Counted from the first letter of the stretch, positions 26,263 to 34,014 are shown. The stretch is 64,000 bases of DNA from Sphaerotilus sulfidivorans (GCF_013426975.1 NZ_JACCPY010000010.1:1-64000), one strand, 5' to 3'. Notes: generated from the letters alone by a model not told the origin. Numbers and translations are program-made.

Positions 26263-26309
26263 CTTGTCTTCCGGCTCGCCCCCGAAATGAACAGAAGCGC
26301 AGAAAAAGC

Positions 26310-26336
26310 TCAGGTCATGGCCGGATGAGCCGACAG
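26310..26336 (+). promoter_or_regulatory. sigma-28-like promoter for the glycosyltransferase-methyltransferase gene
   Basis: TCAG (26310-26313), 15 nt, then GCCGACAG (26329-26336), matching GCCGATAA at 6 of 8. It lies between the flhDC terminator and the ATG at 26401. The predicted leader has a 7-bp hairpin (GGCGTCC/GGACGCC, 26364-26381) just before the ribosome site GGAG. Confidence 0.6.
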
Positions 26337-26400
26337 GCGCGCGTGATCCACTCGTTGCGTTGAGGCGTCCCGGCGGACGCCATCCGAGCGGAGTGAGAAC

Positions 26401-27855
26401 ATGACGGCCACCATCTACATCTCGGGGCGGAACTGCGCCCGCTACGTGACGCGCAGCCTGCTGAGCCTGACGCGCCAGACCTGGCAGGACTTCCATGTGG
26501 TGTTCGTCGACGACGCCTCGACGGACGACACGGCCGCACAGGCCCGCGAGGTGCTGTCCCGCCATTTCGCCGGCCGCCATCGGCTGGTGGTCAACCCAGC
26601 GCCACAGGGCAAGGCCGCCAACGCCTTCGAGCTGCTCGGCCGCGACGGCAGCGAATTCACCGCGATCCTGGACGCCGACGACGAGCTGATCCACGAAGGC
26701 GCGCTGGCCCAGATGGCCGACGCCTATGCCCGTGGCTACGACATCGTCTGGACGCAGTATGTGACCGACGACGGTCGCCGCGGCGGCAACGGGCCGCTCG
26801 ATCCGACCCGGGCACCGCGCGGCCAGCGCTGGCTGACCAGCCATTTCTTCAGCTTCCGCACCGAGCTGTTCGCGCAGGTCCCCGCCGCGCTGCTGCAGGA
26901 CGACGAGGGCCGCTGGCTGCAGTGCGCCTGCGACTTCGCGATCGCCTTCCCGCTGCTCGACCAGACCCGCCGCTACCTGCATCTGCCGATCGAGGCCTAC
27001 CGCTACACCGCCAGCAATCCGCAGTCGCACCACAACCAGGCCGGACCGTCGCAGGCATTGAGCTCGCCGGCCCAGCAGGCCAGCGCGAAGCTGGTGCTGT
27101 CGCGGCCGGCCCTGCCCTGCACCCGGCCGCTGGAGACGCATCCGGACAGCCTGATCCAGCTGACGCAGCGGCTGCAGGCCGCGCAGACTGCTCGCGCCGA
27201 GCAGATCGCCCGCAGCACCGAGCAGCGCCTGGCGCGGATGCCGTTCCGGACCCTGGCACTGCAGCGGCTGGTCCAGCAGGAAAAGGTGCCTGCGGCCTGG
27301 CTTGGAGATGCGGGCGGCTGGGCGCTCGATGCGGAGTTCCTCTCGCACATGATCGATGTGCTCGATCGCCATCCGCAGCCCCGGGTGCTCGAGTTCGGCT
27401 CCGGCCGCGGCTCGAAGATCCTGGCCACGCTGATCGCCAGCCGAGGCGGCAGCCTGCACTCGATCGAGCACGATGCGGTCTGGGCCGAGCGCACCGGCCA
27501 GGACTTCGAGCGCCACGGCCTGGCGGCGCACGCCCGGGTGCTGCACTGCCCGCTGATCGAGGTGAGCTTCTTCGAGCAGCCCGGCCGCTTCTACGACCTG
27601 TCGGGCCTGGACCCTGAACTGCGCTTCGACGTGGTGATCATCGACGGCCCGCCAGCCCAGACCTGCAAGCTCGCGCGCCTGCCCAGCCTGGCGGCGATCG
27701 CGCCCCAGCTCGCGCCGACCGGCTTCCATATCCTGCTCGACGACTACGAGCGGCCGGAGGAGCAGCAGATCGTCGAGATCTGGAAGAAGATCGTGCCCGA
27801 CCTGCACTACGAGCGCCTCGACTTCGACAAGTCGGTCTGCCAGATCACCTCCTGA
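26401..27855 (+). CDS. Fusion of GT2 glycosyltransferase and SAM-dependent methyltransferase
   Basis: The 484-residue protein has two parts. Residues 1-205 are a GT-A family 2 glycosyltransferase with VDDAS (36-40) and the metal-binding DADD (91-94). Residues 310-484 are a class I methyltransferase with EFGSGRGSK (331-339), an acidic SIEHD (354-358) and VVIIDGPP. A helical Gln/Arg/Ala linker joins them. No membrane segment is seen, so it is cytoplasmic. It probably adds and methylates a sugar. The sigma-28-like promoter and neighbouring flagellar genes suggest a flagellin glycan, which is inference. It lies downstream of the flhDC terminator, so it has its own transcript. Confidence 0.8.
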   Translation: MTATIYISGRNCARYVTRSLLSLTRQTWQDFHVVFVDDASTDDTAAQAREVLSRHFAGRHRLVVNPAPQGKAANAFELLGRDGSEFTAILDADDELIHEGALAQMADAYARGYDIVWTQYVTDDGRRGGNGPLDPTRAPRGQRWLTSHFFSFRTELFAQVPAALLQDDEGRWLQCACDFAIAFPLLDQTRRYLHLPIEAYRYTASNPQSHHNQAGPSQALSSPAQQASAKLVLSRPALPCTRPLETHPDSLIQLTQRLQAAQTARAEQIARSTEQRLARMPFRTLALQRLVQQEKVPAAWLGDAGGWALDAEFLSHMIDVLDRHPQPRVLEFGSGRGSKILATLIASRGGSLHSIEHDAVWAERTGQDFERHGLAAHARVLHCPLIEVSFFEQPGRFYDLSGLDPELRFDVVIIDGPPAQTCKLARLPSLAAIAPQLAPTGFHILLDDYERPEEQQIVEIWKKIVPDLHYERLDFDKSVCQITS

Positions 27856-27944
27856 CCCTCCAGAGCCGGGAGTCCGCCGAGGCGAACAGGCTGCGCCCGG
27901 ACGTGAACAAGCTCGCAATCGTGGGCAGACTTTTTCCGGTTCCC

Positions 27945-27971
27945 TCAAGTCGAGAAGGCCGGGACCGAAAC
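27945..27971 (+). promoter_or_regulatory. sigma-28-like promoter in an intergenic stretch
   Basis: TCAA (27945-27948), 15 nt, then ACCGAAAC (27964-27971). The architecture equals the motA promoter (TCAA, 15 nt, ACCGATAT). The -10 matches GCCGATAA at 5 of 8. It would start transcription near 27978, inside a gap with no protein gene before 28240. Confidence 0.55.
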
Positions 27972-27977
27972 AGCTTG

Positions 27978-28094
27978 CAGCGGTACGGTCGTGAGCGAGC
28001 TCCGGACCGCTTCTCCCTGTGATCGTTTGCCAGTCTCCCTCGGTGTCAGAACACCGTTTGCACGGACCCGAGCCTCGCGCCCGGGTCCGTTTTT
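27978..28094 (+). ncRNA. Candidate flagellar small RNA
   Basis: A stretch of about 117 nt begins just after a sigma-28-like promoter and ends in a strong intrinsic terminator. It can fold into three hairpins. The first is GCGGT/ACCGC (27980-28010), with CGGTC/GACCG as an alternative inside it. The second is CGGTGT-CAGA-ACACCG (28041-28056). The third is the terminator stem. No ORF in it has a ribosome site. It may instead be the leader of the next gene with an attenuator, or the terminator may simply end the upstream gene. Confidence 0.45.
28062..28094 (+). terminator. Intrinsic terminator
   Basis: A 9-bp stem (ACGGACCCG at 28062-28070 with CGGGTCCGT at 28082-28090) and an 11-nt loop, followed by TTTT and TCTT. 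It lies 207 nt after the upstream gene's stop and 145 nt before the next ATG. Confidence 0.88.
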
Positions 28095-28239
28095 CTTGGG
28101 TCGCCAGATCGGCATGGGCGAAAAAACCGCCGGATAGATCAGCCTCCATCGCGGAGCGGACAGACGACCCCCCCCCTAGTCTCCAAGGCTGCCGAGGATG
28201 GCGTCCGCCTCGTTCCCGGCCCGCCCGGAGTGCCTGACC

Positions 28240-29067
28240 ATGTCCGCCCTGCCCGACCTGTCCCGCCGCCAGAAACGCCGACTCGCCCGCCATCCGGAGC
28301 GCCACGGCCGCGCCCCTGAAGCTCGATCATCTGCGCGCCCCCGCCGCACCCTGCCCTGGCCCCTGCCCGCCCTGCTGGCCTGGGCGCTGGCCTGGAGCCT
28401 GTGGATCACCGCAACGTCGAACGGCCTGCCGGCGGCGGCCGGCTTCGTGCTGGCCACGCTGTCGGCCGGGCTGTTCGCGATCGGCGCGCGCACCCGGTGG
28501 CGGCTGCTGATGACGCTGGGCGGCTTCCCGCTGTCGCTGGCACTGTCCGGGCTGGCCCAGGGCGTGGCCGCCGCCCTGTGGCTGCTGCCGCTGGCGCTGC
28601 TGGCTGCGGCCTACCCGCTGCGCGCCTGGCGCGATGCACCGCTCTTTCCGACCGAAGCCAATGCGCTCGAAGGGCTGGAGACGCTGGTGCCGCTGCCCCC
28701 GATGGCGCGAGTGCTCGATGCCGGCTGCGGCCTGGGCCACGGCCTGCAGGCGCTGCAGAAGGTCTGGCCGGATGCCCGGATGGAAGGCATCGAATGGAGC
28801 TGGCCGATCCGGCTCGCCGCTGGCCTGCGCTGCCCGTGGGCCCGCATCCGCCAGGGCGACATGTGGGCCACCTCCTGGGCCGAGCATGATCTGGTCTACC
28901 TTTTCCAGCGCCCCGAGAGCATGAATCGCGCCGCCGAGAAGGCGCTGGCCGAGATGCGCCCGGGCAGCTGGCTGGTCAGCCTGGAGTTCGACGTGCCGGG
29001 CATGCGCCCGCACGCGCGCCTGCAGAACGAGGGCCACCGGCCGGTCTGGATCTACGCGATCCGCTGA
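28240..29067 (+). CDS. Membrane-anchored SAM-dependent methyltransferase
   Basis: The 275-residue protein begins with a basic stretch (RRQKRRLARHPERHGR), then three or so hydrophobic segments between residues 41 and 126. A class I methyltransferase domain follows with VLDAGCGLGHGLQ (158-170) and PGSWLVSLEFDVPG near the end. The C-terminal domain is shorter than a full methyltransferase. The start was chosen for GGAG upstream; an ATG 42 nt earlier (28198) is possible. It is 48 nt before the next gene, probably one operon. The substrate is unknown, and the company it keeps suggests a sugar or lipid-linked glycan. Confidence 0.7.
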   Translation: MSALPDLSRRQKRRLARHPERHGRAPEARSSARPRRTLPWPLPALLAWALAWSLWITATSNGLPAAAGFVLATLSAGLFAIGARTRWRLLMTLGGFPLSLALSGLAQGVAAALWLLPLALLAAAYPLRAWRDAPLFPTEANALEGLETLVPLPPMARVLDAGCGLGHGLQALQKVWPDARMEGIEWSWPIRLAAGLRCPWARIRQGDMWATSWAEHDLVYLFQRPESMNRAAEKALAEMRPGSWLVSLEFDVPGMRPHARLQNEGHRPVWIYAIR

Positions 29068-29115
29068 CCGGCCCACCCGATCGCTTCAAACCGCACGATC
29101 CCGGATTCATCCCGC

Positions 29116-30513
29116 ATGTCGATGCTCCTGACCGACGACACTCCGGTGCGCTCGCCCCGCCCCCCGATCGAGATGAGGTGGACCGATCCGGCCGACCGCC
29201 TGCGCCGACCGGCCGATGGCCGCTGGCTCGCGGTGCTGCCACCGGCTCGGCAGGTGCTGGCGGTCGGCGAGGAAGCCGCGCTGCTGGCCCCGTGGCATCG
29301 GCAGCAGCATGCCCAGGCCCGCTGGCAGGCCATGCCGCTGCCGGTGGGCGGCGAGGCGCTCGCACCGGCCCTGCCACCGGCCGGATCGATCGACCTGCTG
29401 CTGCTGTCGCCGGGCTTCTTCGCGTTGACCGATGCCGACCGCTGGCTGGCGCGACTGGGCGAGTGCTGCGCACCCGGCGCCCGACTGAGCCTGGCGCTGG
29501 ACAACGGCTGCACGCTCGAGCGCATGGCGCGGCTGCTGGAAGCCGGGACGGCCGCCGCCGGCGATCCTCAGCATGATCCGGCACGCGCCCATGCGCCGGC
29601 CACCGTCTACAAGCTGCTGCTCGATGCCGGCTGGCTGCCGCATCTGGCCGCGCACGAGCCGGTCGAGACCGCCGATCCGGCCTTCGCGCAGGGCGTGCGC
29701 CAGCTCGCCAGCCTGCTCGGCCTGGGCGAGGGCTGCGTCGACGAGGTGCACCGGATGCGCCGGCTGCATGTGCTGGCCCGCCGCGACGATGACGGCCGGG
29801 CGGCCGCAGCGCTGCCGCCACGCACGAGCGCGCCCTTCGCCGTCGTCGTGCCCACCACCGACGAGGCACAGCTGCGCGCCAACGTGCTGGCCTCGCCAGG
29901 ACTGCGCGAGGTCAACGCCCGCATCGCGGTGTGCCGCGGCGCCGCCAGCCCCGGCGACGCGATCGTGCAGGCCGAGGCGGTCTGCGAGGCCGAGTGGCTG
30001 CTGCTGTGCCACCAGGACGTCTATTTCCCGCCCGGTTTCGGCCAGCGGCTTGCGGCCGAACTCGAGGCCATTCCCGCGCACGAGCGGCCGCGTACGCTGC
30101 TGGGCTTCATCGGCGTCGGCGTCGATGCGCAGGGGCAGCGGCTGATGCGCGCCGGCCAGGTCATCGACCGGCTGATCCACATGGACCATCCCGGCTCGGG
30201 CGTGGCGCTGTCCTTCGACGAGGTCGCCATCGTCGTCTCGCGCGGCTCGATCCACCGCATCGCGCCGGAAATGGGCTGGCATCTGTGGGCCACCGACCTG
30301 TGCCTGACGGCGATCTCGCAGCACCGGGTCATGCCGCGGCTGCTGTCGCTGCCGCTGTTCCACAACTCGCGCACCGGCTGGGGCCTGCCCGAGGCCTTCG
30401 TCGATTCGGCCGAGCGGCTGATCGCCCGCCATCCGGCCTTCGCGCCGATCCACACGCTGTGCGCGACGCTGACGCCGGAGTTCGTCGCGAGCCGGCGGGC
30501 AGTGCACCGCTGA
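29116..30513 (+). CDS. Two-domain protein: degenerate methyltransferase-like plus StrF-type glycosyltransferase
   Basis: The 465 residues split in two. Residues 35-230 resemble a methyltransferase fold (strands VLAVGEEAAL and SIDLLLLSPGFFAL, then PGARLSLALDN) but lack the glycine-rich SAM loop, so this half is probably inactive. Residues 240-465 carry WLLLCHQDVYFPPGF (HQD at 299-301) and the LLGFIGVGVDAQG stretch typical of the Glyco_tranf_2_5 (StrF-like) domain. No signal or membrane segment. The start lacks a clear ribosome site, which fits coupling to the upstream gene. It is the last gene before the motA promoter. Role in flagellin glycan assembly is inferred from place. Confidence 0.7.
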   Translation: MSMLLTDDTPVRSPRPPIEMRWTDPADRLRRPADGRWLAVLPPARQVLAVGEEAALLAPWHRQQHAQARWQAMPLPVGGEALAPALPPAGSIDLLLLSPGFFALTDADRWLARLGECCAPGARLSLALDNGCTLERMARLLEAGTAAAGDPQHDPARAHAPATVYKLLLDAGWLPHLAAHEPVETADPAFAQGVRQLASLLGLGEGCVDEVHRMRRLHVLARRDDDGRAAAALPPRTSAPFAVVVPTTDEAQLRANVLASPGLREVNARIAVCRGAASPGDAIVQAEAVCEAEWLLLCHQDVYFPPGFGQRLAAELEAIPAHERPRTLLGFIGVGVDAQGQRLMRAGQVIDRLIHMDHPGSGVALSFDEVAIVVSRGSIHRIAPEMGWHLWATDLCLTAISQHRVMPRLLSLPLFHNSRTGWGLPEAFVDSAERLIARHPAFAPIHTLCATLTPEFVASRRAVHR

Positions 30514-30552
30514 TGGACCGCGCGAGCCGCGCTTTTGCCGATCTTGCCTGGC

Positions 30553-30579
30553 TCAAGTGACCCGAATCCGCACCGATAT
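30553..30579 (+). promoter_or_regulatory. sigma-28-like promoter for motA-motB-cheY-cheZ
   Basis: TCAA (30553-30556), 15 nt, then ACCGATAT (30572-30579), matching GCCGATAA at 6 of 8, about 80 nt upstream of the motA ATG. motAB under sigma-28 agrees with established flagellar class III control. Confidence 0.8.
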
Positions 30580-30659
30580 GCAAATCATGCCTGCGATCCG
30601 CGCAACGCCCGAGGCGTGCTGCGCCGGAACGCTGAGCCTCCACTGAGGAGTCAGGATCC

Positions 30660-31517
30660 ATGTTCGTCATCGTCGGGTGGCTCGTCGCCATCGGTTGCAT
30701 CTTCGGCGTGTACATCGTGCACGGCGGCAACATCCAGGTCATCCTGAAGGCCCTGCCCTTCGAGATGATCACCATCTTCGGCGGCGCGCTGGGCGCCTTC
30801 GTCGCGAACAACCAGCCCAAGGTGCTCAAGGCCACCGGCAAGGGCCTGGGCGCCTGCTTCAAGCCCTCCAAGCACTCCAAGGCCCGCGCGATGGAGCTGC
30901 TGGCCATGCTCTTCGAGATCCTGCAGAAGACCCGCAAGGAAGGCCTGATGTCGATCGAGAAGGACATCGAGGATCCGCACAGCTCGGCGCTGTTCCAGAA
31001 GTTCCCGGTGGTGGGCAACGACCACCATGTGACCGAGTTCGTCTGCGACTACCTGCGCATGATGGTCTCGGGCAACCTCAATGCCCACGAGATCGAGTCG
31101 CTGATGGACACCGAGCTGGAGACCCATCACCACGAGGCCCACGCGGCCGCAGCCGCCATCGCCCGACTGGCCGGCGCCCTGCCCGCCTTCGGCATCGTCG
31201 CGGCGGTGCTGGGCGTGGTCAACACCATGGGCTCGGTCGGCCAGCCGCCGGCGGTGCTGGGCGGCATGATCGGCTCGGCGCTGGTGGGCACCTTCCTGGG
31301 CATTCTGCTGGCCTACGGCTTCGCCGAGCCGCTGGCCGGCCTGCTCGAGCAGAAGATCGACGAGGACGGCAAGGAGCTGCAGACCATCAAGACGGTGCTG
31401 CTGGCCTCGATGCAGGGCTATGCGCCGCAGATCGCCATCGAGTTCGGCCGCAAGGTGCTGTACTCGACCGAGCGCCCGACCTTCACCGAGCTCGAGCAGC
31501 ACGTGAAGAAGAAGTGA
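30660..31517 (+). CDS. motA: Flagellar stator protein MotA
   Basis: MotA and MotB form the proton-driven stator. The 285 residues have four membrane helices (two near the N-terminus, two around 165-230). The cytoplasmic loop carries the charged residues that touch FliG, in the EILQKTRKEGLMSIEKDIEDP stretch. The conserved prolines are in ALPAFGIVAAVLGVVNTMG. GAGGAG lies upstream of the ATG. motB follows after 39 nt. Confidence 0.97.
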   Translation: MFVIVGWLVAIGCIFGVYIVHGGNIQVILKALPFEMITIFGGALGAFVANNQPKVLKATGKGLGACFKPSKHSKARAMELLAMLFEILQKTRKEGLMSIEKDIEDPHSSALFQKFPVVGNDHHVTEFVCDYLRMMVSGNLNAHEIESLMDTELETHHHEAHAAAAAIARLAGALPAFGIVAAVLGVVNTMGSVGQPPAVLGGMIGSALVGTFLGILLAYGFAEPLAGLLEQKIDEDGKELQTIKTVLLASMQGYAPQIAIEFGRKVLYSTERPTFTELEQHVKKK

Positions 31518-31556
31518 CGCGGGAAGCGATCGCGAGCATGAGCACGGGAGCACGCC

Positions 31557-32504
31557 ATGGCCGGTGACGCCAAGAAACTGCAGCCGATCATCGTCAAGAA
31601 GGTCAAGAAGGGCGGCCACGGCGCCCACGGCGGCGCCTGGAAGATCGCCTATGCCGACTTCGTGACCGCGATGATGGCCTTCTTCCTGCTGATGTGGCTG
31701 CTCGGCTCCACCACCGAGGGCGACAAGAAGGGCCTGCAGGACTACTTCCAGTCGCCGCTGAAGATCTCGCTGCTGGGCGGCGGCTCCGGCGCGGGCGACG
31801 CCTCCTCGGTCGTCAAGGGCGGAGGCACCGACCTGACGCACACCCACGGCCAGGTCCGCAAGGGCGACATCGAGGCCGAGAAGAAGACCTTCAACCTGCA
31901 GGCGCTCAAGGCCACCCAGGCCCAGGCCGAGCAGGAGCGGCTGCATACACTCAAGCAGCGCATGCAGAACGTCATCGACGCCTCGCCGCAGCTGCGCTCG
32001 CTGAAGTCGCAGGTGCGCCTGGACATGACCCGCGACGGCCTGCGCATCCAGATCGTCGACGACCAGAAGCGGCCGATGTTCGACAGCGGCTCCGACATGG
32101 TCAAGCCCTACATGCGCGATGTGCTGCAGGCCATCGGCAGCGTGCTCAGCGAGGTGCCCAACCGGCTGACGCTGGAAGGTCACACCGACGCCAAGCCCTT
32201 CTCCGCCGGCGTGGCCGGCTACAGCAACTGGGAACTGTCGAGCGACCGCGCCAACGCGTCGCGGCGGGAGCTGGTCGCCGGCGGGCTGGACAACGACCGG
32301 ATCCTGCGGGTGCAGGGCCTGGCCTCGAGCATTCCGTTCAACAAGCAGGATCCCCTCGACCCGGTGAACCGACGCATCAGCCTGATCGTGATGACTCGCG
32401 ATGCCGAGGAGCGCTTCTTCTCGTCGACCGATGCCGCGCAGCCCGCAGAGGAAGGCGCAGCGCCGGATTCCGCTTCCTCAAGTCCGGCCTCGGCCGGTCG
32501 ATAA
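31557..32504 (+). CDS. motB: Flagellar stator protein MotB
   Basis: The 315-residue product has one membrane helix (about residues 29-52) with the proton-carrying Asp34 in YADFVTAMMAFFLLMW. A plug and linker follow, then a C-terminal OmpA-like peptidoglycan-binding domain with LTLEGHTDAKPF and NWELSSDRANASRR. The Asp places it with proton-type stators. GGGAG precedes the ATG. The last 30 residues are Ala/Ser/Glu-rich tail. Confidence 0.97.
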   Translation: MAGDAKKLQPIIVKKVKKGGHGAHGGAWKIAYADFVTAMMAFFLLMWLLGSTTEGDKKGLQDYFQSPLKISLLGGGSGAGDASSVVKGGGTDLTHTHGQVRKGDIEAEKKTFNLQALKATQAQAEQERLHTLKQRMQNVIDASPQLRSLKSQVRLDMTRDGLRIQIVDDQKRPMFDSGSDMVKPYMRDVLQAIGSVLSEVPNRLTLEGHTDAKPFSAGVAGYSNWELSSDRANASRRELVAGGLDNDRILRVQGLASSIPFNKQDPLDPVNRRISLIVMTRDAEERFFSSTDAAQPAEEGAAPDSASSSPASAGR

Positions 32505-32540
32505 ACCCCACGCGGCCACCCTCCAGCACAAGGATCTGTC

Positions 32541-32939
32541 ATGCCTTCCTACTCCGACCTCCGCTATCTTGTCGTCGATGACTTCTCCACGATGCGCCGC
32601 ATCGTGCGCGGCCTGATCAAAGAGATGGGCGGCCAGTTCATCGAGGAAGCCGAGGATGGCGTCAACGCGCTGCAGGTGCTGCGCGCCAACAAGATCGACT
32701 TCGTCGTCAGCGACATCAACATGCCCAACATGGACGGCTTCGAGCTGCTCACGCAGATCAAGCAGGATCCGGCGCTGTGCCACATTCCGGTGCTGATGGT
32801 GACGGCCGAGGCGCGCAAGGAAGACATCGTGCGCGCCGCCCAGATCGGTGCGGCCGGCTACATCGTCAAGCCCTTCACCAAGGCGACCCTGGAAGAGAAG
32901 CTGTCGAAGATCATCCAGCGCATGACCGTGACGGCCTGA
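32541..32939 (+). CDS. cheY: Chemotaxis response regulator CheY
   Basis: CheY-P binds FliM and reverses the motor. The 132 residues have the acidic pair D13/D14, the phospho-acceptor D58 ([13 protein letters not shown]), T88 (LMVTAEA) and K110 (IVKPF), a complete receiver domain with no output domain. It is followed by cheZ 15 nt later. No cheA, cheW or receptor gene is present, so the rest of the pathway lies elsewhere. Confidence 0.97.
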   Translation: MPSYSDLRYLVVDDFSTMRRIVRGLIKEMGGQFIEEAEDGVNALQVLRANKIDFVVSDINMPNMDGFELLTQIKQDPALCHIPVLMVTAEARKEDIVRAAQIGAAGYIVKPFTKATLEEKLSKIIQRMTVTA

Positions 32940-32954
32940 GCCCGGGAGCACGCC

Positions 32955-33650
32955 ATGACACAGAACGTGCCCATGGTCGCCGCATCGCCCCAGGTGATCC
33001 AGCAGATCGGCGAGCTGACCCGGATGCTGCACGACACCATCGAGCAGCTCGGCGTGGTGAACGTGGGCGTGATGCCGGAGCTGCAGGCAGCCACCAGCGC
33101 GCTGCCGGACGCCCGCAGCCGGCTCAACTACATCGCCAACAAGACCTCGGACGCCGCCAACCGGGTGCTGAACTCGGTCGACGATGCCAAGGTCGAGCAT
33201 CAGCAGCTGATGTCGGAATCGCGCCGGATCGTCGAGGCCATCGACGCGGACGCCGGCATCGACGCCGGTGTGCGTGAGCTGGTGCACCGCCACATCGGCA
33301 ATCTGAACGCCTCGTGCGACCGGATCGACGAGCATCTGACCAACATCATGATGGCCCAGGACTTCCATGACCTGACCGGCCAGATCATCAAGAAGGTCGT
33401 GCGCGTCACCAACGAGCTCGAGGCCAACCTGGTCAAGCTGCTGATCGACCTGCATCCGGAGCATGTCGAGCAGGCAGTCGCCGAAGTGGCCGCCGCCGCG
33501 CCCTGCCCGGCTGCGCAGGCCGCGTCGGCCGTGCCCGCAGCCCCCGCCAAGCCCAGCGAGCTCGAGGGCCCGGTGGTCGACGGCACCCGCACCGACGTGG
33601 TCACCGACCAGAACGAGGTCGACGACCTGCTGGCCCGCATGGGCTTCTGA
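32955..33650 (+). CDS. cheZ: CheY-P phosphatase CheZ
   Basis: CheZ removes phosphate from CheY. The 231 residues contain the catalytic stretch MMAQDFHDLTGQIIKK, with Gln143 equal to the E. coli active-site Gln147. The C-terminal peptide NEVDDLLARMGF docks on CheY. An Ala/Pro-rich linker of about 40 residues separates the two. It is the last gene of the motAB-cheYZ unit. Confidence 0.95.
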   Translation: MTQNVPMVAASPQVIQQIGELTRMLHDTIEQLGVVNVGVMPELQAATSALPDARSRLNYIANKTSDAANRVLNSVDDAKVEHQQLMSESRRIVEAIDADAGIDAGVRELVHRHIGNLNASCDRIDEHLTNIMMAQDFHDLTGQIIKKVVRVTNELEANLVKLLIDLHPEHVEQAVAEVAAAAPCPAAQAASAVPAAPAKPSELEGPVVDGTRTDVVTDQNEVDDLLARMGF

Positions 33651-33683
33651 ACACCGCCGGTCGCCGAGGCGACAGGATCCCGC

Positions 33684-33732
33684 CGAGGCCGTGATGCCCG
33701 GGCCCTACACTGGCCCGCCTGTCACGGCCTCG
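33684..33732. terminator. Large nested hairpin after cheZ
   Basis: An 11-bp perfect stem (CGAGGCCGTGA at 33684-33694 with TCACGGCCTCG at 33722-33732) encloses a smaller GGGCC/GGCCC hairpin. No long T-run follows (CCGTCTTTCC). It lies 33 nt past cheZ and 25 nt before the next ATG, so it may terminate cheZ transcripts or affect initiation of the next gene. Confidence 0.5.
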
Positions 33733-33756
33733 CCGTCTTTCCGGAGTTCCCTCGCC

Positions 33757-34014
33757 ATGTCCGACCTGAATGCCCTGTTCCTGCAAGCCGTCGCCGACTC
33801 GAAGCAGCTGCCCGAGCGGCCCGACAACATGACGCTGCTGAAGATCTACGCGCTCTACAAGCAGGCCACCGAGGGCGATGCTTCGGGCGACCGCCCCGGC
33901 ATGACCGACTTCGTCGGCCGCGCCAAGTGGGACGCCTGGAAGGCACTGGCCGGCACCGCCGGAGTGCAGGCGCAGCAGCAGTACATCGACCTCATCGAGT
34001 CGCTGAAGGACTGA
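33757..34014 (+). CDS. Acyl-CoA-binding protein (ACBP)
   Basis: A small soluble carrier of long-chain acyl-CoA esters. The 85-residue product matches the ACBP fold: NALFLQAVADSKQLPERPDN, then the signature LKIYALYKQATEGDASGDRPGM and the lysine-bearing GRAKWDAWKAL. Full length. CGGAG precedes the ATG. Its 3' end overlaps the convergent aminopeptidase gene by 23 nt. It is not part of the chemotaxis operon by function. Confidence 0.95.
   Translation: MSDLNALFLQAVADSKQLPERPDNMTLLKIYALYKQATEGDASGDRPGMTDFVGRAKWDAWKALAGTAGVQAQQQYIDLIESLKD

Noticed and set aside
28129-28136. GCCGGATA as a sigma-28 -10 for the 28240 gene
   Set aside because: No TCAA-like -35 at 15-16 nt upstream.
25045-28305. A 1,086-codon open frame on the minus strand across flhDC and the GT2 fusion
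   Set aside because: It runs antisense to three well-supported genes and over two intrinsic terminators; its translation shows no family features.
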